A DNA stretch of 64,000 nt from JANQJA01 sp040880285. GTDB taxonomy: Bacteria; Pseudomonadota; Gammaproteobacteria; Pseudomonadales; Azotimanducaceae. The DNA lies in NCBI GenBank assembly GCA_040880285.1, contig JBBDIT010000055.1, forward strand, positions 244,825 through 308,824. The letters are read 5' to 3'. The translations under genes and the position numbers were made by a program. Position 1 is the first letter of the stretch. Each line of letters begins with the position of its first letter. Shown here piece by piece: positions 8,935-18,077 of the stretch. The notes below the pieces were generated by a model. The model was not told where the DNA came from and ran no database searches. It was given only the letters and a program-made list of their open reading frames with translations.

Positions 8935-10001
8935 GACGATAAGTTTTCTATTGCCCAGTTGATGTGTTCTGCGACCATGTCAGTCACCGATGCCTTCCTT
9001 TCGTTCAGTTTGTGTATTACCTCAGGGTCAGGCGTGCCATTGCCGAGCGCTATCGCGATATTGCGGAGCCAGCCGTTATAACCGGTACGCCTGATGGCCG
9101 AACCCTCCGTTCTCTTTAAGAAATCGGCTTTTGACCATGCGAAAAGGTCAAGTAGGTCGCTTTGGTCCAACTGGTGCCTGGGCGAGAAATCGGGCTCTGA
9201 GGTGAATTTTGCATACTTGTTCCAGGGGCAGACCATCTGGCAATCGTCACAACCAAATATCCGGTTGCCCATGGCAGAACGATACTCAACGGGAATCGTG
9301 CCCCTGTGTTCAATTGTCAGGTAAGAAATGCACTTTCGCGCGTCGAGTTCATAAGGCGCAACTATCGCGTCCGTCGGGCAGATATCAATACATGCGCGGC
9401 AGGTGCCGCAGTGATTGCCGGATTGAATGTCGTCTTTGACCAGCGGAACATCGGTATAGATTTCCCCGAGGAAAAACCATGAGCCGGCATCCCGGCTGAG
9501 TAATAGCGTATTCTTGCCGATCCAACCAAGGCCGGACTTTTCTGCCAGGGCCTTTTCGAGCACAGGAGCGCTGTCTGTGAAGACTCGTCCCGAATAATTT
9601 GTCTGGCCTTGTTCAACCAGCCAGGTTTCGATGTGCTGCCAGAGCTTTACAAGGCGTGATCGGATGACCTTATGGTAGTCTCGTCCGAGTGCATACCGGC
9701 TGACGAATGCCTTACGATCCGACGCCAGAATACGTTCGGCGTCATCGCCACCCGGTAGATAGTTCATGCGAGTCGTGATGACCCGGCAGGTACCGGGGAT
9801 GAGTTCCTCTGGTCGGCTGCGGCGAGCCCCATGCCTTGCCATATAGTCCATTTCGCCGTGGCGTCCGGCGGCTAGCCAGGCATTGAGACGGGCTTCATGG
9901 GCCCCAGGATCTGTGTCGGTAACGCCCACTGCATCAAACCCGAGTGCTTTGCCCCAGGTCCTGGTGTGACGAGTCAGTGCTGCAAAATCTGGCAGAGTCA
10001 T
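8913..10001 (-). CDS. queG: Epoxyqueuosine reductase QueG
   Basis: QueG reduces epoxyqueuosine to queuosine in tRNA, using cobalamin and two [4Fe-4S] clusters. Two cluster motifs are present: CGTCRACIDICPTDAI near residue 195 and FGCDDCQMVCPWN near residue 250. The segment CISYLTIEHRG between them is also typical. The length of 362 residues is normal. The start at 10001 faces nnr divergently across 107 bases, and the 3' end overlaps orn. Placement beside nnr-tsaE is the common gammaproteobacterial order. Confidence 0.95.
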   Translation of the reverse strand: MTLPDFAALTRHTRTWGKALGFDAVGVTDTDPGAHEARLNAWLAAGRHGEMDYMARHGARRSRPEELIPGTCRVITTRMNYLPGGDDAERILASDRKAFVSRYALGRDYHKVIRSRLVKLWQHIETWLVEQGQTNYSGRVFTDSAPVLEKALAEKSGLGWIGKNTLLLSRDAGSWFFLGEIYTDVPLVKDDIQSGNHCGTCRACIDICPTDAIVAPYELDARKCISYLTIEHRGTIPVEYRSAMGNRIFGCDDCQMVCPWNKYAKFTSEPDFSPRHQLDQSDLLDLFAWSKADFLKRTEGSAIRRTGYNGWLRNIAIALGNGTPDPEVIHKLNERKASVTDMVAEHINWAIENLSSQDNVKK

Positions 10002-10108
10002 AGGGATGCAGGTGAGATACCGCTATAATCAGGGCTCGATAGGTTACCCTGCTTTGACTGTGCTTTCATTGTTGAACCTTAACGTTGGGATGATCAAAAG
10101 GAAACCAG

Positions 10109-11611
10109 GTGGCAACCGATAACCTGCCAGGAGTGCTCTATACTGCCGCTGGCCTACGTGCGCTGGATCAGCTGGTAATCGAGGAATTTGGCGTGTCCGG
10201 CCTTACGCTGATGCGCAGGGCCGCTGGCGCCTGTGTCCGGGCGATCTCTTGCAAGTGGCCCGGTGTTCGTAAAGTGACGGTGTACTGCGGCAGTGGTAAC
10301 AACGCCGGGGATGGTTACATCCTCGCCGGCATGCTGGCGGAGCGAGGTTGTGAGGTCACCGTCCAGGTTGTGGGAGACCCAGGCAAGCTGGGAGCTGATG
10401 GGGCCGAGGCCTACAGGTACTGCCAGGGTACGCGGGCCACTCTTCAGTCTTTCTCGCCTGCCGCTGATGCGATTGGGTTCAGTGATCTCGTCGTGGATGC
10501 CCTGCTGGGTACCGGTATCAGCGGCACGGTACGGCCCGAATATGGCGCCGCCATTAAAGCCATTAACGGCCAATCCAGCCCGGTGCTGGCGGTGGATATT
10601 CCATCCGGCCTGTGTGCAGACACTGGCGCGATTCTTGGCCACGGGGTCAAGGCAACGCTGACTGTCACCTTCATTGGTTTGAAGTGTGGGTTATTTACGC
10701 TGGAAGGCCCCGATCATGTAGGGGAACTCATCTATGATGACCTGGATGTGCCGCCAGCGGTCTTCGACAAGGTGTCTGCCGGGGTAACCCGATTGACATT
10801 GGCCGACTCGCTTCGGTATTTGCCGGTACGACCCAGGAATGCGCACAAAAACCAATTCGGGCATGTGCTGGTGGTGGGCGGCGACGAAGCCATGGGGGGT
10901 GCTGTAGCTATGAGTGCCGAGGCCGCGCTCAGGTCTGGTGCCGGGTTGGTTAGTGTCGCCACCCATCCGGTTCACGCCGCGGCCCTTTTGAGTCGCCGCC
11001 CGGAACTGATGGTCAAGGGGTTTACTGACTCTGCTGAGTTGCTGCCCCTTTTGGCCCGTGCATCCGTGGTAGTGCTTGGCCCAGGGCTGGGTCGAAGCCG
11101 TTGGTCGACGGCCGTCTTCCGCAAGGTCCTCGAGGCAGTTGACACGGGTGAGCAGCAGATGGTGGTGGATGCGGACGGGCTTAACCTCCTGGCGATGTCC
11201 CCTGAAAAGAGATCCAATTGGGTGCTGACACCCCATCCCGGAGAGGCCAGTAATCTGCTACAGGACAACAGGATACAGGCAAATCGTTTCCGTTCTGTTG
11301 CGACATTGCAGTCGCGATATGGTGGGACGGTGCTGCTCAAGGGAGCGGGAACGCTGGTTTATGACGGCCATACCCTGGCCCTTTGCCCCTTTGGGAATCC
11401 TGGCATGTCTTCTGCCGGAATGGGTGATGTCCTGAGCGGCGTGATTGGCGGATTGCTTGCCCAGGGGCTCCCTGCGGGGGAGGCAACGCGGCTTGGCGTT
11501 CTCGTTCATGCGCTCGCGGGTGACCGATGTGCCGCCGGGGCTGGCGAGCGCGGTATGGCTGCCACGGATTTGCTGGCGCCCATTCGCAGTTTGTTGAATC
11601 CTGCGGCCTGA
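10109..11611 (+). CDS. nnr: Bifunctional NAD(P)HX epimerase / ADP-dependent NAD(P)HX dehydratase
   Basis: Nnr repairs hydrated NADH and NADPH. The N-terminal YjeF_N domain (about 1-215) is the epimerase, with the motif CGSGNNAGDGYILA. The C-terminal ribokinase-like domain (about 235-495) is the dehydratase, with GNPGMSSAGMGDVLSG near its end. The start is a GTG at 10109 preceded by AAAAGGAAACCAG. tsaE starts four bases after the stop. This is the first gene of a long plus-strand run toward hfq. Confidence 0.94.
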   Translation: MATDNLPGVLYTAAGLRALDQLVIEEFGVSGLTLMRRAAGACVRAISCKWPGVRKVTVYCGSGNNAGDGYILAGMLAERGCEVTVQVVGDPGKLGADGAEAYRYCQGTRATLQSFSPAADAIGFSDLVVDALLGTGISGTVRPEYGAAIKAINGQSSPVLAVDIPSGLCADTGAILGHGVKATLTVTFIGLKCGLFTLEGPDHVGELIYDDLDVPPAVFDKVSAGVTRLTLADSLRYLPVRPRNAHKNQFGHVLVVGGDEAMGGAVAMSAEAALRSGAGLVSVATHPVHAAALLSRRPELMVKGFTDSAELLPLLARASVVVLGPGLGRSRWSTAVFRKVLEAVDTGEQQMVVDADGLNLLAMSPEKRSNWVLTPHPGEASNLLQDNRIQANRFRSVATLQSRYGGTVLLKGAGTLVYDGHTLALCPFGNPGMSSAGMGDVLSGVIGGLLAQGLPAGEATRLGVLVHALAGDRCAAGAGERGMAATDLLAPIRSLLNPAA

Positions 11612-11614
11612 ACC

Positions 11615-12100
11615 ATGGAGCGGGCAACCTATCTTGCCGATGAGGCGGCGACACTGCGCCACGCGCGTGAGCTGGGCGATTGTCTTCGTTTGGCGCCAGG
11701 GCGCGCGCTGATTTTCCTTTCAGGGAGCCTCGGTGCCGGTAAAACCACCTTTTGCCGGGGTATTTTGCGATCCCTTGGCCATGAAGGGGCGGTCAAGAGT
11801 CCGACGTTCACTCTGGTAGAACCCTATGAAGTCAAGGGCTTACAAATATTCCATTTTGATCTGTACAGACTAACCGATCCAAACGAGCTAGAATATATCG
11901 GATTTGATGACTATTTTGACCGTAAATGCGTCTGTCTGGTGGAGTGGCCGGAGCGGGCCGCGGACTTTTTACCGATGAGCGACTTGACGGTTGAACTGCT
12001 GGTAGAAGGAGCCGGGCGCCGGCTGTTGATACGGGCTAACTCGGAATATGGGGAAGGGATCATTCGGCAAATGGATGGTGAGCCGGATGGCCGGGACTGA
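11615..12100 (+). CDS. tsaE: tRNA threonylcarbamoyladenosine biosynthesis ATPase TsaE
   Basis: TsaE is the ATPase that works with TsaB and TsaD in making t6A at position 37 of ANN-decoding tRNAs. The Walker A motif GSLGAGKTT lies at residues 37-45 with Lys43. The conserved SPTFTLVEPY and FHFDLYRL segments follow. At 161 residues it is of normal size. It is tightly packed between nnr and amiB (gaps of three and two bases), consistent with one transcript. Confidence 0.95.
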   Translation: MERATYLADEAATLRHARELGDCLRLAPGRALIFLSGSLGAGKTTFCRGILRSLGHEGAVKSPTFTLVEPYEVKGLQIFHFDLYRLTDPNELEYIGFDDYFDRKCVCLVEWPERAADFLPMSDLTVELLVEGAGRRLLIRANSEYGEGIIRQMDGEPDGRD

Positions 12101-12102
12101 CA

Positions 12103-13479
12103 ATGATACGAGAGAAGCTGTCCAGGATCTTTGATGCGGATAACGTGACGGCAGGTCGGTGTGCTGCGCTGGTTGTGACGCTTGCGCTGATTCTGGCGAT
12201 GCCGGCAGTCTATGCTGCCCCCGCGGCAGTGGAGGGTGTCAGGGTTAGCCCTTCGCCCGAGCGGACACGCATTGTATTCGACCTGACCCGTCCGGTTGAA
12301 CATACGATCTTCTCCCTGGAAAATCCCCATCGACTGGTGATCGATGTCGAGGACACCAGTCTCGAAGCGAAAGTTGATACCATTGCCCTGGCCAATACAC
12401 CCATTCAGCGTATGCGGGCAGCCGCGCGCGAGGTCAACAACCTTCGTGTGGTCCTCGACCTCAAGCACAAGGTGAGACCGCAGTCCTTTGCACTTAAACC
12501 GATCATGCAGTATGGCGATCGTCTGGTAATCGATCTTTACACAGGCGAGCAAAGATCATTGGTGCAACAGGACGATCGTATCTCCCGGCGGATGCGCGAT
12601 GTGGTGGTTGCAATCGATGCCGGTCATGGTGGTGATGATCCTGGTGCTGTGGGTTATGACAACCTTTATGAGAAGGATGTTGTCTTTGCCATTGCGCAGA
12701 CGCTGGCCGAACTATTTGACCGTGAGCCTGGCTACCAGCCTCTCATGATCCGGACCGGTGACTATTTCCTGGCATTTCGGGAACGCACGTCACTTGCCCG
12801 TAGAAGCCAGTCCGATGTCTTTTTGTCAATTCATGCTGACGCTTTTTTCACATCCGAGGCCCATGGAGCCTCTGTCTATGCTATTTCACAGAAGGGTGCG
12901 ACCAGCGAAGCGGCTCGCTGGCTTGCAGAAAAAGAAAACCGGGCTGACCTGATTGGTGGGGCAGGCGGTGTCAGTCTGACTGACAAGGATGATTTACTGG
13001 CGGGCGTGCTCCTGGACCTGTCGATGACCGCGAGTCTCGCGGCAAGCCTGGAAATGGGGCAAAGCGTCCTGACCGCGATTAAGCCAGTCAATCGATTGCA
13101 CAAAAAGCATGTGGAGCAGGCTGCCTTTGCTGTCCTCAAGTCGCCGGACATTCCCTCGCTATTGATCGAAACCGGTTTCATCTCCAACCCGAAGGAAGCG
13201 CTAAACCTGAAAAGCCGCAAGCATCAGCGGCGATTGGCCGAGGCGATCTTCTACGGTGTGAAGCGATACATGGCTGCCAATCCTCCGGCAGGTTCATATT
13301 TGGCATGGAAAAGGCAGGAAGCCAGTGACAAACTTGAGTCTTACAGGATTGTCAGTGGTGATACGCTATCCGGGATCGCCAATAAATATCGGGTCAGTGC
13401 CGAGGTCTTGAAACAAGTCAACGGGTTGAATTCAGATACGATCCAGATAGGCCAGGTGCTTAAGATCCCGACCAGCTGA
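12103..13479 (+). CDS. amiB: N-acetylmuramoyl-L-alanine amidase with AMIN and LysM domains
   Basis: This periplasmic amidase cleaves the bond between MurNAc and L-Ala to separate daughter cells. A signal peptide ends near residue 41 (LALILAMPAVYAAPA). An AMIN domain follows (about 45-145), then an Amidase_3 domain (about 170-395) with zinc-ligand segments DAGHGG, SIHAD and the catalytic IETGFISN. A C-terminal LysM domain (412-457, YRIVSGDTLSGIA) binds peptidoglycan. In Pseudomonas-type order AmiB lies between tsaE and mutL as here. Confidence 0.94.
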   Translation: MIREKLSRIFDADNVTAGRCAALVVTLALILAMPAVYAAPAAVEGVRVSPSPERTRIVFDLTRPVEHTIFSLENPHRLVIDVEDTSLEAKVDTIALANTPIQRMRAAAREVNNLRVVLDLKHKVRPQSFALKPIMQYGDRLVIDLYTGEQRSLVQQDDRISRRMRDVVVAIDAGHGGDDPGAVGYDNLYEKDVVFAIAQTLAELFDREPGYQPLMIRTGDYFLAFRERTSLARRSQSDVFLSIHADAFFTSEAHGASVYAISQKGATSEAARWLAEKENRADLIGGAGGVSLTDKDDLLAGVLLDLSMTASLAASLEMGQSVLTAIKPVNRLHKKHVEQAAFAVLKSPDIPSLLIETGFISNPKEALNLKSRKHQRRLAEAIFYGVKRYMAANPPAGSYLAWKRQEASDKLESYRIVSGDTLSGIANKYRVSAEVLKQVNGLNSDTIQIGQVLKIPTS

Positions 13480-13499
13480 ATGCTTTCCAAGCGGTACTT

Positions 13500-15293
13500 A
13501 TGCCAAAGCGAATATTACAGCTCACCACGCGCCTCTCAAATCAGATTGCTGCGGGGGAAGTCATTGAACGTCCCGCTTCAATTGTTAAGGAGTTGCTGGA
13601 AAACAGTATCGATGCCGGCAGTGATCGTATCGTCCTCGACGTTGAAGGGGGTGGTACGCGCCTGGTTCGTATTCGCGATAATGGTCACGGTATTCACCAG
13701 GACGACTTGAGGTTGGCCTTGTGCCGCCATGCCACCAGCAAGATTGCTGATATGACAGACCTCGAAGGCGTTGCCACCCTCGGGTTTCGTGGCGAAGCGC
13801 TGGCAAGTATCGCATCTGTTTCGCGTCTCACTCTGACCAGCAACCAGTTGGAAGGCAACGAGGGTTGGCAGGTGACTGCCGCGGGCGAAGATATGCAAGC
13901 GGAAGTTATGCCAGCGCCCCATGGTAAGGGCACGACCGTGGAGGTGCGCGACCTCTTTTTTAATACCCCGGCCAGGCGTAAGTTCCTGCGAACCGAAAAG
14001 ACAGAGTTGACTCGCATAGAAGATATCGTGCGGAAAATCAGCTTGTCACATCCTTTCGTCGACCTGGTTTTCAATCACAATGGTCGGGTGCTACGACACT
14101 TTACTCCTGGGTTGACCGGGATGGATGAATCCCGCCGCATCGCCTCGGTATTTGGCCAGGGATTTGTCGAGAACGCGGTCTACCTGGACGAAAGCCACCA
14201 GGAGCTAAAGTTATATGGTTGGATAGGATTACCCACCTGGTCCCGTAGCCAGGCTGACCAGCAGTATTTCTTTGTTAATGGTCGCATGGTGCGCGATAAG
14301 TTGATTACCCATGCCGTAAGGCAAGCGTATCAGGACGTGCTCTACCATGGCCGCAACCCGGTATTCTCATTATTCCTGGTGCTGGATCCGAGGCAGGTGG
14401 ATGTGAATGTGCATCCGACCAAGCACGAGGTACGGTTCCGGGAAAGCCGGCAGATCCACGATTTTATCTTTCGAGCGATTCACCGGGCGCTTGCTGATGT
14501 TCGGCCGCAAGTGGATGCCAATTCACCGGAAATGGGTGGCGCCGCCGGTGCGGCATCCTTTGACCAGCCTGCAGTCCAGTCCAGTATCCGCTTTGGATCG
14601 GGCAATCCAGGGCCTGGCGGTGCAGTGGCTGAGGAGGCGCGGCACTATGGCGATCTTCTGTCGCAGGTCGGTTCATCGGCTCTGCTGCCAGCGTCGAGCG
14701 ATGACGATATACCACCGCTGGGTTATGCCATTGCGCAGTTACATGGAATTTATATCCTGGCAGAAAATGCTGCCGGACTAATTGTTGTTGATATGCACGC
14801 CGCCCATGAACGCATCACTTATGAACGCATGAAGCTGGCCACAGATTCCGAGGGGATCAGGATGCAACCCTTACTGGTGCCGATCAGCGTGGCTTTGAGT
14901 GAACGTGAATGTAGTGCAGCGGAGGAACATGAGGCAGAATTGACAGCACTTGGCTTCGACATCCAGCAGGCCTCAGACGAGTCTATCGTGGTGCGAGCGA
15001 TTCCCGGGATGTTGAACAAGTCCAACCCCGAAATGCTGATAAGGGATGTCCTGTCGGACTTTCTTGAGTATGGTTCAAGTACGCGAATTCGCGAGCACCG
15101 GGACGAAATCCTTTCAACCATGGCATGTCATGGTGCGGTTCGCGCCAATCGCAGGCTCACGATCCCTGAAATGAATGCGTTGCTGCGGGATATGGAGGCG
15201 ACGGAGCGTGGTGGCCAGTGTAACCATGGTCGACCGACCTGGGCCGCTTTATCGATTGCAGAACTGGACGGGTTGTTCCTGCGCGGTCGATGA
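13500..15293 (+). CDS. mutL: DNA mismatch repair protein MutL with endonuclease motif
   Basis: MutL links mismatch recognition by MutS to strand removal. The GHKL ATPase domain spans about 1-330 with ELLENSIDAG and RDNGHGI. A linker of about 60 residues precedes the dimerisation domain. The C-terminal domain has DMHAAHERITYE (431-442), which fits the DQHA(X)2E(X)4E metal-binding endonuclease motif with Met for Gln, and CNHGRP at 574-579. These motifs mark MutL proteins that nick DNA themselves, unlike the MutH-dependent E. coli protein. The start ATG lies 21 bases after the amiB stop region, and the stop overlaps miaA by four bases. Confidence 0.95.
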   Translation: MPKRILQLTTRLSNQIAAGEVIERPASIVKELLENSIDAGSDRIVLDVEGGGTRLVRIRDNGHGIHQDDLRLALCRHATSKIADMTDLEGVATLGFRGEALASIASVSRLTLTSNQLEGNEGWQVTAAGEDMQAEVMPAPHGKGTTVEVRDLFFNTPARRKFLRTEKTELTRIEDIVRKISLSHPFVDLVFNHNGRVLRHFTPGLTGMDESRRIASVFGQGFVENAVYLDESHQELKLYGWIGLPTWSRSQADQQYFFVNGRMVRDKLITHAVRQAYQDVLYHGRNPVFSLFLVLDPRQVDVNVHPTKHEVRFRESRQIHDFIFRAIHRALADVRPQVDANSPEMGGAAGAASFDQPAVQSSIRFGSGNPGPGGAVAEEARHYGDLLSQVGSSALLPASSDDDIPPLGYAIAQLHGIYILAENAAGLIVVDMHAAHERITYERMKLATDSEGIRMQPLLVPISVALSERECSAAEEHEAELTALGFDIQQASDESIVVRAIPGMLNKSNPEMLIRDVLSDFLEYGSSTRIREHRDEILSTMACHGAVRANRRLTIPEMNALLRDMEATERGGQCNHGRPTWAALSIAELDGLFLRGR

Positions 15294-16252
15294 CAAGACG
15301 CCAACCAGTTGCTGTTTGCCTGATGGGCCCGACCGCCAGCGGTAAGACCGAGCTGGCGCTTGCACTAGCTGACGTGGGTCCTTTCGAAATCGTGAGTGTG
15401 GATTCGGCGCTGGTGTACCGGGGTCTGGATATTGGCACCGCCAAACCCGATGCAGAAATCCTGGAGAGATATCCACATCACCTGATTGATATCCGGGACC
15501 CGGTGGAGCCCTATTCTGCTGCAAACTTCAGGGTGGATGTGTTGCAGGTAATGGACGAGATTCGCAATCGGGGTCACATTCCACTGCTGGTGGGGGGCTC
15601 TATGTTGTACTTCAAAGCACTGAGGGACGGCCTGGCCGATATGCCCCCGGCAAATACGGCGATTCGTGAATCTATCCAGGCGCTCGCCGATGAGGGGGGA
15701 TGGTCGGCCGTTCATGCCCGGCTGGGCGAGGTGGATCCTGAGGCGGCCGCGCGGATCAATCCGAACGACCCGCAGCGTCTGCAGCGCGCCCTTGAAGTCT
15801 ACGAGCTCAGCGGTAAATCCATGACGCGGTTACATCAAGAAAGTCAGTACCGGTCAGGTGAACCCTGCCTGGATCGAAACCAGTGCCCGTATCATTTGTG
15901 CCAGATTGCTGTGGTGCCACCGGACCGTGCGCGATTGCACACCCGGATAGAACAGCGGTTTATGAAGATGCTTGAGGTCGGTCTGGTGGCGGAAGTCCAG
16001 CGCCTTTATGACCGTGGTGATCTTGAACCGACCCTGCCGGCTATCAAGGCAGTAGGCTATCGTCAGGTCTGGCAATACCTGGAAGGTGGCTGCGATTATG
16101 CCACGATGGTGGAAAAAGGAATCGCCGCCACCCGCCAATTGGCCAAGCGACAATTGACCTGGCTCAGAACATGGCCAGATATTGCGGTAATCGAGTCGCC
16201 GGATAGCGTCTCTGTCTTGAAAATTCTGAAGTCTGGCAGCATATTAGAGTAG
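15290..16252 (+). CDS. miaA: tRNA dimethylallyltransferase MiaA
   Basis: MiaA adds a dimethylallyl group to A37 of tRNAs reading codons that start with U. The P-loop GPTASGKT is at residues 13-20, followed by the family segments VSVDSALVYRGLDIGTAKP and PLLVGGSMLYFKAL. At 320 residues the length is typical. The start overlaps the mutL stop (ATGA), so the two are coupled. hfq follows after 165 bases with its own likely control region. Confidence 0.96.
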   Translation: MTRRQPVAVCLMGPTASGKTELALALADVGPFEIVSVDSALVYRGLDIGTAKPDAEILERYPHHLIDIRDPVEPYSAANFRVDVLQVMDEIRNRGHIPLLVGGSMLYFKALRDGLADMPPANTAIRESIQALADEGGWSAVHARLGEVDPEAAARINPNDPQRLQRALEVYELSGKSMTRLHQESQYRSGEPCLDRNQCPYHLCQIAVVPPDRARLHTRIEQRFMKMLEVGLVAEVQRLYDRGDLEPTLPAIKAVGYRQVWQYLEGGCDYATMVEKGIAATRQLAKRQLTWLRTWPDIAVIESPDSVSVLKILKSGSILE

Positions 16253-16276
16253 AGAGGTTGGAAAGATCTCTCGATC

Positions 16277-16311
16277 GTTGTCCCGCATGCGGGTACAACA
16301 CCTGTGGTGTT
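16277..16311. promoter_or_regulatory. Two overlapping inverted repeats upstream of hfq
   Basis: GTTGT-CCCGCATGCGGG-T-ACAAC (16277-16299) contains a perfect 12-base palindrome with extended arms. It overlaps a second repeat AACACC-TGT-GGTGTT (16297-16311). In RNA the two hairpins would compete for three shared bases. The site is 25 bases after miaA and about 107 before hfq. It could be a terminator, an attenuator or a protein site; no T-run follows either stem. Confidence 0.4.
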
Positions 16312-16417
16312 CGACCAGATGTGAGCCAGATCTGTCGAGAACGAGTGATCGTACACCTTTTTGAGTCGGTAGTGCCGACGAATCCGGTGATTGGCCGGGA
16401 AAACCAGGAGAGAAGAC

Positions 16418-16660
16418 ATGTCAAAAGGGCAATCGTTACAAGACCCTTTCTTGAACGCGCTAAGGAAGGACCGTATCCCCGTATCCATCTATCTGGTCAG
16501 CGGTATCAAGCTACAGGGCCAAATTGAGTCGTTCGATCAGTTTGTCATCCTGCTGCGAAATACGGTCAGCCAGATGATCTATAAATCTGCAATTTCGACT
16601 GTCGTACCTTCCCGCAATGTGAAAGTTCCGGCATTTGGTGAAGAAGCGGTGGAGGAATAG
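16418..16660 (+). CDS. hfq: RNA chaperone Hfq (His57 replaced by Ser)
   Basis: Hfq is a hexameric Sm-like protein that pairs small RNAs with mRNAs. The start at 16418 is preceded by AGGAGA (16406-16411) and gives 80 residues beginning MSKGQSLQDPF; an upstream TTG in frame is ignored. Known RNA-contact residues Gln8, Asp9, Tyr25, Lys31, Gln41, Phe42 and Lys56 are all kept. The Sm2 motif reads YKSAIS instead of the near-universal YKHAIS, so residue 57 is Ser (codon TCT). Rim residues are Arg16, Lys17 and Arg19. The C-terminal tail is short. hflX follows 26 bases downstream. Confidence 0.97.
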   Translation: MSKGQSLQDPFLNALRKDRIPVSIYLVSGIKLQGQIESFDQFVILLRNTVSQMIYKSAISTVVPSRNVKVPAFGEEAVEE

Positions 16661-16686
16661 GCTGCGAGGCGGCCAGGGAAAACTCA

Positions 16687-17970
16687 TTGTTCTTTGAACG
16701 TCCGGAAACTGGCACCCTGGCACTGCTTGTACACATCGAGCAGGAAGACTCCCCGGTGGAAGAACTGACCGAACTGACACTGTCGGCGGGACTGGTACCG
16801 GTTGGGTGTGTGTCCGCAAAGAGACGATATCCGGATCCCAGGACCTATATCGGCTCAGGCAAGCTCGCCGAAATACACGGAATTGCCGATGAACTGTGTG
16901 CTGCCATTGTCCTGTTCGATCAGGAACTGACGCCGGCACAGGAACGGAACCTCGAGCAGCTGTTGGGGAGACGCGTCCTGAGTCGGACAGGGCTTATTCT
17001 GGACATATTCGCCCAGCGCGCCAGGACTCATGAAGGCAAATTGCAGGTTGAACTGGCCCAGTTGCAGCATGCATCCACTCGTCTGGTCCGGGGCTGGACC
17101 CACCTTGATCGCCAGCGCGGTGGATCGGGACGTGGTCAAGGCGCCGCCATGGGTGTGGCCGGTGCCGGTGAAACCCAGCTTGAGGCGGACCAGCGCATGA
17201 TCAGGGCCCGGATCAAGCAAATTAACGCTCGCCTTGGCCGGGTCCGAAAGCAACGCGCCCAAAGCCGGCGCGCCCGGAGCCGGGCCGATATCAAAACGGT
17301 CTCCATGGTGGGCTACACGAACGCTGGCAAGTCGACATTGTTCAACCGGGTATGTGAGGCGCAGGTCCATGCCGCCGACCAGTTGTTTGCAACCCTGGAC
17401 CCGACGCTGCGGCAACTGGAGTTACCGGTTATCGGTAAGGCGATCCTGACGGATACCGTCGGCTTTATTCGCCAGCTGCCCCATGGTCTGGTGGATGCAT
17501 TCCGTGCAACGCTGGAGGAAGTGACCAAGGCAGATCTCCTGCTACACGTGATTGACGCCAGCTCACCGGAAAAAGATGCTCACCTGGAGCAGGTTAACCT
17601 GGTGCTGAACGAGATTGACGCTGAGGCCGTGCCTCAACTGCTGGTTTTTAACAAAATCGACGTCCTGGGTGAATCTCCACGGGTTGACTATGACGAGAAT
17701 GGGGCGCCAAAGCGCGTCTGGCTCTCTGCAATGACGGGAGAGGGTATCGATTTATTGATCATTGCAGTCAGTCAACTGTTGTCTAATCACGTCATAGAGA
17801 CCACACTCTCCCTCTCGCCGAACCAGGGCCAGCTGAGGGCAGAATTGTTTGCCCTGGGTGCTGTGCTTGGCGAGGACACAGATGTGGACGGCACGATCAA
17901 TATGCGATTGCGTATCGAACAACATCGACTGGAACGAATTGCCAGGCGTGCAGGCATGGTGATTGGCTGA
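16687..17970 (+). CDS. hflX: Ribosome-associated GTPase HflX
   Basis: HflX binds the 50S subunit and splits stalled or stressed ribosomes. An N-terminal HflX domain (about 1-190) carries the glycine-rich segment RGGSGRGQGAAMGVAGAGET. The G domain follows, with the P-loop GYTNAGKST at 209-217, DTVGFI, and NKID. The start is a TTG at 16687, chosen because the resulting N terminus (FFERPETG, then LALLVHIE) matches family proteins. The length of 427 residues is normal. It belongs to the conserved hfq-hflX-hflK-hflC group. Confidence 0.95.
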   Translation: MFFERPETGTLALLVHIEQEDSPVEELTELTLSAGLVPVGCVSAKRRYPDPRTYIGSGKLAEIHGIADELCAAIVLFDQELTPAQERNLEQLLGRRVLSRTGLILDIFAQRARTHEGKLQVELAQLQHASTRLVRGWTHLDRQRGGSGRGQGAAMGVAGAGETQLEADQRMIRARIKQINARLGRVRKQRAQSRRARSRADIKTVSMVGYTNAGKSTLFNRVCEAQVHAADQLFATLDPTLRQLELPVIGKAILTDTVGFIRQLPHGLVDAFRATLEEVTKADLLLHVIDASSPEKDAHLEQVNLVLNEIDAEAVPQLLVFNKIDVLGESPRVDYDENGAPKRVWLSAMTGEGIDLLIIAVSQLLSNHVIETTLSLSPNQGQLRAELFALGAVLGEDTDVDGTINMRLRIEQHRLERIARRAGMVIG

Positions 17971-18030
17971 TTCTGAGTCGTCGGACGATGGATCCTATGC
18001 GGATTTACGTTAACTATTTACTTTGAAAAT

Positions 18031-18051
18031 GGGAAAATACAAGCTTTTCCC
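18031..18051. promoter_or_regulatory. Inverted repeat between hflX and hflK
   Basis: GGGAAAA (18031-18037) and TTTTCCC (18045-18051) form a perfect seven-base repeat around a seven-base spacer, 26 bases before the hflK start. It could be an operator or a weak hairpin. Its even AT/GC composition and lack of a T-run argue against a strong terminator. Confidence 0.35.
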
Positions 18052-18077
18052 TTCGAACAAACCAAGCGGAGAATATT

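Noticed and set aside
10024..10029. TATAAT as an nnr promoter
   Set aside because: No -35 at the right distance could be found, so it was not listed.
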